Shown: positions 6,545 to 13,617 of the stretch, piece after piece
Position numbering within the stretch: position 1 is the first letter of the stretch
Layout of the letters: every line of letters begins with the position of its first letter
The notes under the pieces: model-generated
What the model was told of the DNA's origin: nothing
The model's input: the letters and a program-made list of their open reading frames with translations, nothing else
The model's database searches: none
Position numbers and translations under genes: made by a program
Assembly (NCBI GenBank): GCA_964499015.1
Contig: CAZCJA010000067.1
Span: 1-13,617, forward strand
Direction of reading: 5' to 3'
Source of the DNA: CAZCJA01 sp964499015
GTDB lineage: Bacteria; Elusimicrobiota; Elusimicrobia; F11
DNA: 13,617 bases

Positions 6545-9373
6545 ATGAACGCATTACAGGAACTGCACAGCAAAGGCCAGAGCTTCTGGCTTGATTTCAT
6601 CAGCCGCGAACTCATCAAAAAAGGTGAGCTGAAAAAAATGATCAACGAGGACGGCCTGCGCGGCATGACCTCCAACCCGACCATTTTTGAAAAAGCCATC
6701 GCGGCCGGCCATGACTACGACGCCCAACTGAAAAAAGAAGCGGCCAAAGGGAAAAACCCGTACGAAATTTTTGAAGAACTCGCGATTCAAGACATCAAAG
6801 CCGCCTGCGACGCATTCGCGAACGTTTACAAAGAGAGCAAAGGCACCGACGGTTTCGTCAGCCTCGAAGTGAGCCCCGCGCTCGCCAACGACACCGATTC
6901 CACGCTCAACGAAGCGAAACGTTTGTTCAAAAAAGTGGGCAAGCCCAATTTGATGATCAAAATTCCCGGTACGGCGGCCGGCATCCCCGCGATCGAAGAA
7001 GCGCTCGCGGCCGGCGTGAACATCAACATCACCCTTCTTTTCTCCGTCGACAACTACAAACAGGTCGTCGAAGCCTATCTCAAAGCCCTCGAGCGCCGCG
7101 TGAAGCGCGGTCTGCCGATTAAGAGCCTCGCTTCCGTCGCCAGCTTCTTCGTCAGCCGCGTGGATTCGTCCATCGATAAAAAATTGGACGAGATGATCGC
7201 GAAGGGCAACAACGCCGAGGAGGCGGAACGCCTCCTGCACAAAGCGGCGATTGCCAACGCCAAGCTTGCCTACGCGCACTTTGAAGAGGCGTTCCAATCG
7301 GACCGTTTCAAGAAACTCGCCGCCAAAGGCGCGCAGGTCCAGCGCGTGCTCTGGGCCAGCACCGGCACCAAAGACAAGCGCCTTTCCGACGTTTATTACA
7401 TCGACGAACTGGTCGGCCCGCAGACGGTGAACACCATGCCGCCCGCGACCATCGACGCGTTCCGCGACCATGGAAGAACAGAATCCAAGCTCCTCACGGG
7501 CCTGTGGCAGGCGCGCGAAGACCTGGCCGCGCTCAATAAAATCGGCATCGACTTGGACGGCATCACCACCGCGCTGCAGGAACAAGGCGTGAAGCAATTT
7601 GAAGAATCGTTCAGCGCGCTTTTGCAGGGCGTCGGCTCCAAGCGTGAATTGCTCGTCGGCGGCCACGACAAGAGCATGTCGTTTTCGCTCAGCTCGTACG
7701 CGAGCGACGTCAAAGAAACCATAACGAAAATCGACAGCGAAAAATGGCTGGAGAAACTCTGGAAAAAAGACGCTGCGCTCTGGAAAACCGACGAAGCGCA
7801 CCAGAAAATCATCAAGAACTCGCTCGGGTGGCTCACCGTGATGCGCACCGTGCAAAGCCGCATGAAAAAAGTGAACGAGATTGTGGCCGATGTGAAGAAG
7901 GCCAAGTTCACCCACGCGCTGATTCTCGGCATGGGCGGCTCCAGCCTCTGCCCCGAAGTGCTGCGTATCACCTTCGGTAAAAAAGCCGGCTACCCCGACA
8001 TGGCGATTCTCGATTCGACAGAGCCGGCCTCGGTGCTGGAGCGCGCGTCGCGTTCAAAACCGGAAAAAACGCTGTACGTGGTCGCCAGCAAATCCGGCTC
8101 CACCACCGAACCCAATGCGTTCCTCGCCTACTTCTACGACCAAGTGAAGCAGAAGAAAGGCAATAAAGCGGGGGAAAATTTCATCGCGATCACCGATCCG
8201 GGAACGATGATGGAAAACCTGGCCAAAGACAAAAATTTCCGCCACATCGTCTTGAATCCGTCCGACATCGGCGGCCGTTACTCGGCGCTGTCGTTCTTCG
8301 GCATGCTGCCCGCCGCGCTCATGGGCATCGACGTGGAAAAATTGCTTGAACGCGCGATCGGCATGGCCGACGCCTGCTCCGCTTTCACGCCGGTCAATAA
8401 AAATCCCGGCGCGCAATTGGGCGCCGCATTGGGCACGCTCGCCAAAGAGGGCCGCAACAAAGTGACGTTCTTCTTGTCCAAAGACATCGCCTCGTTCGCG
8501 ACGTGGGTGGAACAGCTGATCGCCGAAAGCACCGGCAAAGAAGGCATGGGCATTCTCCCCATTGAGTCCGAACCGATCCAGTCGCCGGAAACCTACGGCG
8601 ACGACCGGGTTTTCGTTTGGGTACGCACCAAAGCCTCCACCGACGCCGCGTTTGCCAAAAAATGGGCGGCGTTAAAAAAAGCCGGCCATCCGGTCATCGA
8701 AATTATTCTGAAAGATAGATATGACATCACCGCGGAATTCTTCCGCTGGGAAATCGCCACGGCGATCGCGGGCGCGGTACTCGGCATCGATCCGTTTGAC
8801 CAGCCGAACGTCCAGGAAGCCAAGGACGCCACCAAATCCCTGTTGAACGATTATAAATCGCGCGGCTCGTTCCCGCACGACGTTCCCTGGTACAAAGACG
8901 AGGCCCTGGAAATTTACACGACCAACGGCCACGCTCAGGCCGCGAACTTAAACGAAGTGATCCATTACATCATGAGCCAAATTCATGCGCGTGACTACGT
9001 GGCGATCCTGGCCTATATCGAACGCAACGGCGAAAACAACGCGCTCCTTCAGGCCGTGCGCGCCGAAATTCTGAAAGCGAAGAAGGTGGCCACCACGGTC
9101 GGCTTCGGTCCGCGCTTCCTGCACTCGACGGGCCAACTGCACAAAGGCGGCGACAACTCGGGCGTTTTTGTTTCAATCACCGCCGACGACAAAAAAGACG
9201 CGCCCATTCCGGGCGAAACGTTTCAGTTCAGCGTGCTCAAAGAAGCGCAGGCGCGCGGCGACTGGCAAGCGTTGAAAAACAAGAACCGCCGGGCGGTGCA
9301 CATTCATTTTCACAGCATCGCCGCGGGCTTTAAAAAATTCCAGGACGCGCTGAAGACCGTCCTTTCCAATTGA
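6545..9373 (+). CDS. bifunctional transaldolase / glucose-6-phosphate isomerase
   Basis: This 942-residue fusion joins two sugar-phosphate enzymes. Residues 1 to about 360 are transaldolase: Asp17 (WLDFIS), TSNPTIF (42-48), the Schiff-base Lys139 in NLMIKIPGT, then GVNINITLLFS and VASFFVSRVDS. It moves dihydroxyacetone units between sugar phosphates in the non-oxidative pentose phosphate pathway. From about residue 375 to the end is phosphoglucose isomerase: GMGGSSL (462-468), ASKSGSTTEPN (514-524), GGRYSALS (576-583) and the C-terminal LHSTGQLHKGG (859-869) with catalytic Lys867. It interconverts glucose-6-phosphate and fructose-6-phosphate. Motifs of both halves are intact, so both are probably active. 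No stop or frame break is seen at the junction. Similar Tal-Pgi fusions are known from several bacterial phyla. Its stop overlaps the pgl start. Confidence 0.95.
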   Translation: MNALQELHSKGQSFWLDFISRELIKKGELKKMINEDGLRGMTSNPTIFEKAIAAGHDYDAQLKKEAAKGKNPYEIFEELAIQDIKAACDAFANVYKESKGTDGFVSLEVSPALANDTDSTLNEAKRLFKKVGKPNLMIKIPGTAAGIPAIEEALAAGVNINITLLFSVDNYKQVVEAYLKALERRVKRGLPIKSLASVASFFVSRVDSSIDKKLDEMIAKGNNAEEAERLLHKAAIANAKLAYAHFEEAFQSDRFKKLAAKGAQVQRVLWASTGTKDKRLSDVYYIDELVGPQTVNTMPPATIDAFRDHGRTESKLLTGLWQAREDLAALNKIGIDLDGITTALQEQGVKQFEESFSALLQGVGSKRELLVGGHDKSMSFSLSSYASDVKETITKIDSEKWLEKLWKKDAALWKTDEAHQKIIKNSLGWLTVMRTVQSRMKKVNEIVADVKKAKFTHALILGMGGSSLCPEVLRITFGKKAGYPDMAILDSTEPASVLERASRSKPEKTLYVVASKSGSTTEPNAFLAYFYDQVKQKKGNKAGENFIAITDPGTMMENLAKDKNFRHIVLNPSDIGGRYSALSFFGMLPAALMGIDVEKLLERAIGMADACSAFTPVNKNPGAQLGAALGTLAKEGRNKVTFFLSKDIASFATWVEQLIAESTGKEGMGILPIESEPIQSPETYGDDRVFVWVRTKASTDAAFAKKWAALKKAGHPVIEIILKDRYDITAEFFRWEIATAIAGAVLGIDPFDQPNVQEAKDATKSLLNDYKSRGSFPHDVPWYKDEALEIYTTNGHAQAANLNEVIHYIMSQIHARDYVAILAYIERNGENNALLQAVRAEILKAKKVATTVGFGPRFLHSTGQLHKGGDNSGVFVSITADDKKDAPIPGETFQFSVLKEAQARGDWQALKNKNRRAVHIHFHSIAAGFKKFQDALKTVLSN

Positions 9374-10140
9374 GCGCGCCCGAAACGAAAATGATCCTGG
9401 CCCGCGACGCCGCGGGCCTCGCCAAGCACGGCGCGCAGCTTGTTTTGGAAGCGGCCGCGGCGGCGTACCGCGACCACGGCAAGTTCGTGTTGTGCTTGAC
9501 CGGCGGCAGCACGCCGAAAAGACTGTATGAACTGCTCAGCGAGCCGTATTACAAGGAACGTATCGATTGGGGCAACACCATCGTGCTCTTCGGCGACGAG
9601 CGCTGCGTGCCGCCGACCGATGACCAAAGCAACTACAAAATGGCCAAAGAGGCTTTTCTGTCCAAAGTGCCCCTGCCGGAAAAAAATATTTACCGCATGG
9701 CCGGCGAAATGACCCCCGCGACGGAGGGGGCGAGAGCCTACGAACAGAGCTTAAAAGCGCTATTCAAAGGTTATTTCCCCAAGATCGATCTGCTCCTGCT
9801 CGGCGTGGGCGACGACGGGCACATCGCCTCGCTTTTTCCAAACACGGACGCGCTCAAAGAAACCGAAAAATGGGTGGTCGCCAACCGCGTCGAAAAACTA
9901 TCCTCCAACCGCATCACGCTGACCTTGCCCGTGATCAACAACGCGCGGCGCGTTCTTTTTTTGGTGTCCGGCGACTCCAAGGCAGGCGTGATCAAGGAAA
10001 TTTTACGGGAAGACATGCCAAAGACACGCTACCCGGCGCAATTGGTGGCGACGTACGAAGGCGAGGTCACGTGGCTGCTGGACAAAGCGGCGATGTCCAA
10101 GTGCCCGGATGAATTGCGGCACAAGGCGTTTCATTTATAA
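9370..10140 (+). CDS. pgl: 6-phosphogluconolactonase
   Basis: This protein of 256 residues hydrolyses 6-phosphogluconolactone to 6-phosphogluconate, the second step of the oxidative pentose phosphate pathway. The family motifs are all present: LTGGSTPKRLY (43-53), LFGDERCVPP (73-82) and GVGDDGHIASLFP (145-157), the last containing the catalytic His in the known NagB/SugarP-isomerase-like fold. I start it at TTG 9370, which overlaps the tal-pgi stop (TTGA) and gives a full-length N-terminus; an ATG at 9391 (residue 8) is the alternative and would cost only seven residues. Neither has a good Shine-Dalgarno, so translational coupling is likely. Placing pgl directly behind Tal-Pgi keeps the two branches of glucose-6-phosphate use together. 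Confidence 0.95.
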   Translation: MSAPETKMILARDAAGLAKHGAQLVLEAAAAAYRDHGKFVLCLTGGSTPKRLYELLSEPYYKERIDWGNTIVLFGDERCVPPTDDQSNYKMAKEAFLSKVPLPEKNIYRMAGEMTPATEGARAYEQSLKALFKGYFPKIDLLLLGVGDDGHIASLFPNTDALKETEKWVVANRVEKLSSNRITLTLPVINNARRVLFLVSGDSKAGVIKEILREDMPKTRYPAQLVATYEGEVTWLLDKAAMSKCPDELRHKAFHL

Positions 10141-10143
10141 ATT

Positions 10144-10148
10144 AGGAG
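10144..10148 (+). promoter_or_regulatory. Shine-Dalgarno of bcp
   Basis: AGGAG, 4 bases before the ATG at 10153, lies in the 12-base gap after pgl. It supports independent initiation of bcp within the polycistronic message and fixes its start. Confidence 0.75.
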
Positions 10149-10152
10149 CGTT

Positions 10153-10608
10153 ATGCTGAGCGAAGGCGCAAAAGCCCCCAACTTTACCCTGCAGGACGAC
10201 GGCGGAAAAACCGTTTCTCTGGATGATTTTAAAGGCCAGAACGTCGTTCTCTATTTTTATCCAAAAGACGACACCCCCGGCTGCACCAAGGAAGCCTGCG
10301 ATTTTCGCGATAATCAAAAGGTTTTTAAAAAGAAAAACGCGGTGATCCTCGGCGTGAGCGCCGATTCGGTCGACGCCCACGTGAAGTTCAAGAAAAAATT
10401 CAGCCTGCCGTTTCCATTGCTTTCGGATCCCGATAAAAAAACCATCCAAGCCTACGGCGTCTGGAAAGAAAAAAGCATGTATGGGAAAAAATACATGGGC
10501 ATCGAGCGCACCACCTTCGTGATCGGCGCGGATGGGAAAATCGCCAAAATTTACCCAAAGGTTAGCGTGACCGGCCATATCGACCAGGTGCTCGCGGACA
10601 TCAAATGA
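10153..10608 (+). CDS. bcp: thioredoxin-dependent peroxiredoxin, Bcp/PrxQ type
   Basis: This 151-residue cytoplasmic peroxidase reduces hydrogen peroxide and organic hydroperoxides, with thioredoxin as usual electron donor. The active site is YPKDDTPGCTKEAC (36-49): Cys44 is the peroxidatic residue, and Cys49, five residues on, is the resolving Cys that defines the atypical two-Cys PrxQ subgroup. The downstream GIERTTFVIGADGKI segment, holding the conserved active-site Arg, is also present. Length matches the family. The stop overlaps the sdhC start (ATGA), so peroxidase and succinate dehydrogenase are made from one message with coupled translation; since flavin sites in complex II can leak superoxide and peroxide, a protective role is a reasonable inference. 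Confidence 0.95.
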   Translation: MLSEGAKAPNFTLQDDGGKTVSLDDFKGQNVVLYFYPKDDTPGCTKEACDFRDNQKVFKKKNAVILGVSADSVDAHVKFKKKFSLPFPLLSDPDKKTIQAYGVWKEKSMYGKKYMGIERTTFVIGADGKIAKIYPKVSVTGHIDQVLADIK

Positions 10609-11246
10609 TTCCCTCATCCACCATCGGTAAAAAAATTGCGGTGGCGCTTACCGGCGCCATCCTGCTCGGCTTTGTGGCCGGCCATTTAGTCGGCAATCTC
10701 CAGGTTTTTCTCGGAGCTGATGTGCTCAATGCGTATGCCGCGTACCTGCACAGCATTCCCAAGGCCCTTTGGGCGGCCCGCATTGTTTTGATTATCGCCG
10801 TCGTTCTGCATGTGCTATTCACGATCCAGCTGACGCGTTTAAACCGCGAGGCGCGCCCCATCGGCTACCAATCGTTTGATCCCAGCCGCAGCTCCATCGC
10901 CTCGCGCACGATGATCTGGGGCGGTCTGGTGGTTTTTTTCTACATCATCTACCACTTGCTGCATCTGACCACCGGCACCGTCCACCCCAGCTTTGACCGC
11001 CATGACGTCTACCAGAATCTCATCAGCGGCCTGTCCATCTGGTACGTTGCGCTTTTCTACATCGTGGCCAACGTTGCGCTCGGTTTTCATTTGTACCACG
11101 GCGTGTGGAGCATGTTCCAAACGCTGGGGTTGAACCATCCCAAATACAACGCGGCGCGGCGCACCCTGGCCACGATCGCCGGATACGGCATCGCCATCGG
11201 TTATGTTTCGATCCCCGCGGCGATTTTTCTCGGAGTGATTAAATAA
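10605..11246 (+). CDS. sdhC: succinate dehydrogenase/fumarate reductase cytochrome b558 subunit
   Basis: This 213-residue inner-membrane anchor has five predicted helices and belongs to the SdhC b558 family, which carries two b haems and the quinone site without a separate SdhD. His27 (AGHLVGNL), His69 (VVLHVLF), His117 or His120 (IIYHLLHL) and His162 or His165 (GFHLYHG) lie in four different helices, matching the di-haem ligand layout of Wolinella FrdC and B. subtilis SdhC. The segment FYIIYHLLHLTTGTVHP and the following FHLYHGVWSMFQTLGLNHP are typical. The ATG overlaps the bcp stop by four bases, and its stop shares a base with the sdhA start. Whether the complex works as succinate oxidase or fumarate reductase cannot be told from sequence. 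Confidence 0.94.
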   Translation: MIPSSTIGKKIAVALTGAILLGFVAGHLVGNLQVFLGADVLNAYAAYLHSIPKALWAARIVLIIAVVLHVLFTIQLTRLNREARPIGYQSFDPSRSSIASRTMIWGGLVVFFYIIYHLLHLTTGTVHPSFDRHDVYQNLISGLSIWYVALFYIVANVALGFHLYHGVWSMFQTLGLNHPKYNAARRTLATIAGYGIAIGYVSIPAAIFLGVIK

Positions 11247-13165
11247 TGGCGATCGATCTTAAATCCAAAGCGCCGGCGGGACCGCTCGACACCGCGTGGG
11301 AACGCCACAAGGGCGACCTCAAGCTGGTCAACCCGGCCAACAAACGGAAATACACGATCATCATGGTCGGCACCGGCCTGGCCGGCTCCGCCGGAGCCGC
11401 TTCCCTCGCGGAAATGGGCTACAACGTGAAAGCCTTCTGCTACCAGGACAGCCCGCGCCGCGCCCATTCAATCGCCGCTCAAGGCGGCATCAACGCGGCC
11501 AAAAATTATCAGAACGACGGGGACAGCGTGTACCGGCTTTTTTATGACACCATCAAAGGCGGCGATTATCGCGCCCGCGAAACCAACGTGCACCGCCTGG
11601 CCGAGATCAGCGCAAACATTATCGACCAATGCGCGGCGCAGGGCGTGCCGTTCGCCCGTGAGTACGGCGGCTACCTGGCCAACCGCTCCTTCGGTGGAAC
11701 GCTGGTGTCGCGCACGTTTTACGCCCGCGGCCAAACCGGACAGCAACTGCTTTTGGGCGCCTATCAGGCCTTGTCACGACAGATCAAGACCGGCAAAGTC
11801 ACGATGCACGCGCGGACGGAAATGCTCGACTTGATCGTGATCGACGGAAAAGCGCGCGGCATCGTCACGCGCAACATGGTCACCGGGAAAATTGAAGCGC
11901 ATATGGGCGACGCCGTCATTCTCGCCACCGGCGGCTACGGCAACGTTTTCTATTTATCCACCAACGCCAAAGGCTGCAACACCACCGCAATCTGGCGGGC
12001 GCACCGCCGCGGTGCGCTTTTTGCGAACCCCTGCTTCACGCAAATTCATCCGACATGCATACCGGTTTCGGGTGATCACCAGTCGAAGTTGACGTTGATG
12101 AGCGAGTCCCTGCGCAACGACGGCCGCATTTGGGTGCCGCTAAAAAAAGGCGACAACCGTGCACCCAATGACATTCCCGAAAGTGAGCGCGATTATTATT
12201 TGGAACGAAAATATCCGACGTACGGAAATCTGGTGCCCCGCGACGTCGCCTCGCGCGCCGCGAAAAACGTCTGCGACGAAGGCCGCGGCGTCGGCCCAGG
12301 CGGACAAGGCGTCTATTTGGATTTCAAAGAAGCGATCAACCGTATTGGCCTGGAAAAGGTCAAAAGCGAATATGGCAATCTTTTCGACATGTACGAGTGC
12401 ATCACCGGCGAGAATCCGTACAAGGTGCCGATGCGCATTTATCCGGCGATCCACTACACGATGGGCGGCCTGTGGGTCGACTATAATTTGATGAGCACGA
12501 TTGAGGGATTGTTCGTCGCGGGTGAAGCCAATTTTTCCGACCACGGCGCCAACCGGTTGGGCGCGAGCGCGCTTATGCAGGGCCTGGCCGACGGCTATTT
12601 CGTCCTGCCGTACACGGTCGGCGATTACTTGGCCAAAACCAAGCTCGGCAACGTCGACGCCTCCCACGCGCAGGCGATGAACGTCATGACGGACGTACAA
12701 GAACGCACCAAGAAACTTTTATCGATCCGGGGCAAACGCACCGTGGATTCCTTCCATCGGGAACTCGGCCACATCATGTGGGACAAATGCGGCATGGCGC
12801 GTAACGAACAGGGCCTGAAAGAAGCGCTCAAAAAAATTCCGGCGCTGCGCGAGGAGTTTTGGAAGAATGTGAACGTGCTGGGCGACAACGAAGAGCTGAA
12901 CCAATCGCTCGAAAAAGCGGGCCGCGTAGCCGATTTTTTGGAATTGGGCGAACTTCTGTGCCGCGACGCGCTGGAACGCAAAGAGTCCTGCGGCGGGCAT
13001 TTCCGCGAAGAGAGCCAAACCCCCGAAGGAGAAGCTCTGCGCGACGACAACAACTTTGCGTACGTGGCCGCCTGGGAATGGAAGGGCGAGAACCAAGCGC
13101 AGGCGCTGCACAAAGAATCGTTAACGTTTGAAACGCTGCACCTGCAGCAACGGAGCTATAAATAA
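11246..13165 (+). CDS. sdhA: succinate dehydrogenase/fumarate reductase flavoprotein subunit
   Basis: This 639-residue catalytic subunit oxidises succinate to fumarate (or the reverse) at a covalently bound FAD, on the cytoplasmic face. The dinucleotide-binding loop GTGLAGSAGAASLAEMGYNV lies at 42-61. His74 in RRAHSIAAQGG is the residue that carries FAD covalently. The substrate site is seen in QIHPTCIPVSGDHQSKL, in SESLRNDGR and in PRDVASRA with its catalytic Arg; DHGANRLGASAL (432-443) closes the active site. The C-terminal helical domain ends with the usual WEWKGENQ. The N-terminal 35 residues are an extension common in the b558-linked type. It starts at ATG overlapping the sdhC stop (TAATG), and the next gene starts the same way. 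Confidence 0.97.
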   Translation: MAIDLKSKAPAGPLDTAWERHKGDLKLVNPANKRKYTIIMVGTGLAGSAGAASLAEMGYNVKAFCYQDSPRRAHSIAAQGGINAAKNYQNDGDSVYRLFYDTIKGGDYRARETNVHRLAEISANIIDQCAAQGVPFAREYGGYLANRSFGGTLVSRTFYARGQTGQQLLLGAYQALSRQIKTGKVTMHARTEMLDLIVIDGKARGIVTRNMVTGKIEAHMGDAVILATGGYGNVFYLSTNAKGCNTTAIWRAHRRGALFANPCFTQIHPTCIPVSGDHQSKLTLMSESLRNDGRIWVPLKKGDNRAPNDIPESERDYYLERKYPTYGNLVPRDVASRAAKNVCDEGRGVGPGGQGVYLDFKEAINRIGLEKVKSEYGNLFDMYECITGENPYKVPMRIYPAIHYTMGGLWVDYNLMSTIEGLFVAGEANFSDHGANRLGASALMQGLADGYFVLPYTVGDYLAKTKLGNVDASHAQAMNVMTDVQERTKKLLSIRGKRTVDSFHRELGHIMWDKCGMARNEQGLKEALKKIPALREEFWKNVNVLGDNEELNQSLEKAGRVADFLELGELLCRDALERKESCGGHFREESQTPEGEALRDDNNFAYVAAWEWKGENQAQALHKESLTFETLHLQQRSYK

Positions 13166-13617
13166 TGAAGCTTCTGCTTAAAATTTGGCGCCAGAAGAAC
13201 GCCGATGCGCCGGGAAAAATGACCGAGTACCCGCTCGATGACATTTCGCCCGACATGTCGTTTCTGGAAATGCTCGATGTTTTAAACGAACGGCTGATCC
13301 TTAAGGGGGAAGAGCCGGTCGCTTTCGACCACGACTGCCGTGAAGGGATTTGCGGCGCATGCGGGGTCATGATCAACGGGCGGGCCCATGGGCCAAGGCC
13401 CGCCACCACCACCTGCCAGCTGCACATGCGCCATTTCGAAGACGGCGCGACGATCGTCATCGAACCGTGGCGCGCAAAGGCGTTTCCGGTGATAAAAGAC
13501 TTGGTCGTCGACCGCGCGGCGTTCGACCGCGTGATCCAGGCGGGCGGCTTCATCACCGCGCGCACCGGCAGCGCGCCGGGAGCCTACCGCGCCCGCTCGC
13601 GCAGCGGGCAGCACCCT
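13165..13617 (+). CDS. sdhB: succinate dehydrogenase/fumarate reductase iron-sulfur subunit, 3' end missing
   Basis: This is the N-terminal 151 residues of the iron-sulfur subunit that passes electrons from SdhA to the haem/quinone anchor. The plant-type [2Fe-2S] cluster ligands are complete: Cys58, Cys63, Cys66 (CREGICGAC) and Cys84 (TTTCQLH), followed by the family blocks EPWRAKAFPVIKDLVVDR (100-117) and FDRVIQAGGFITARTGSAPG. The [4Fe-4S] and [3Fe-4S] domain would come next but lies beyond the window. After residue 139 the frame reads AYRARSRSGQHP, which does not fit the expected '..NA.P.PK..AD.A.DAA.C' continuation, so a frame shift or end artefact is possible. The start overlaps the sdhA stop (TAATG), completing an sdhCAB operon. 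Confidence 0.93.
   Translation, partial: MKLLLKIWRQKNADAPGKMTEYPLDDISPDMSFLEMLDVLNERLILKGEEPVAFDHDCREGICGACGVMINGRAHGPRPATTTCQLHMRHFEDGATIVIEPWRAKAFPVIKDLVVDRAAFDRVIQAGGFITARTGSAPGAYRARSRSGQHP

Noticed and set aside
6554..7915. 453-codon open frame on the - strand opposite the transaldolase half
   Set aside because: It mirrors codons of a clearly real enzyme; its translation is low-complexity (many F, V, H, R) and has no recognisable domain. Long antisense frames are expected in GC-biased genes.
12140..12700. 186-codon open frame on the - strand within sdhA
   Set aside because: It lies wholly within conserved SdhA active-site coding sequence and shows no family resemblance.
1..13617. Defence system, prophage, CRISPR array, insertion sequence or RNA gene
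   Set aside because: All sixteen genes are metabolic, translational, transport or small conserved proteins; there are no spaced direct repeats, transposase motifs or tRNA-like cloverleafs that I could see.

Overview
This 13.6 kb window is a tightly packed stretch of bacterial chromosome. It holds sixteen genes, all on the + strand, and is cut inside the first gene (cinA) and the last (sdhB). No gap between genes exceeds about 50 bases. I see no mobile element, CRISPR array, tRNA, rRNA or phage gene. The DNA is moderately GC-rich. The host looks like a respiring bacterium: it has a b558-type succinate dehydrogenase in the order sdhC-sdhA-sdhB, a tyrosyl-tRNA synthetase with a KMSKS loop, and a transaldolase/glucose-6-phosphate isomerase fusion. 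That combination occurs in several deep or uncultivated phyla (Verrucomicrobiota-, Elusimicrobiota-, Acidobacteriota- or Myxococcota-like), but the sequence alone does not let me pick one.

Layout. (1) 1-3883: 3' part of cinA (nucleotide salvage), rsmA (16S rRNA dimethylation), a conserved hypothetical rich in Trp and Cys, crcB/fluC (fluoride export), a RibD/DHFR-fold reductase and a TSUP-family exporter. These touch, overlap or lie 5 bases apart and look like one operon. (2) 3884-5306: after a short gap with a -10-like hexamer and a strong ribosome binding site come a Rid-family protein lacking the catalytic Arg of RidA, a TMEM175-family potassium channel and a small DUF6941-like protein. (3) 5307-13617: a TATAAT-bearing gap, then tyrS, the tal-pgi fusion, pgl (6-phosphogluconolactonase), a Bcp/PrxQ peroxiredoxin, sdhC, sdhA and sdhB. 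Genes here are at most 12 bases apart and from tal-pgi onward are mostly stop/start coupled.

How they fit together. The third block links translation (tyrS), carbon flow through glucose-6-phosphate and the pentose phosphate pathway (Tal, Pgi, Pgl), peroxide removal (Bcp) and complex II. Glucose-6-phosphate dehydrogenase and 6-phosphogluconate dehydrogenase are not in the window. The bcp stop overlaps the sdhC start, so a peroxidase is translationally coupled to a respiratory complex. The first block mixes housekeeping (rsmA, cinA) with small-ion exporters.

I found no convincing undescribed multi-gene system. The points most worth checking are the unnamed Trp/Cys-rich protein beside rsmA, the Tal-Pgi fusion with coupled pgl, the bcp-sdhCAB coupling, the Rid protein without its arginine, and a probable frame disruption at the right-hand end in sdhB.
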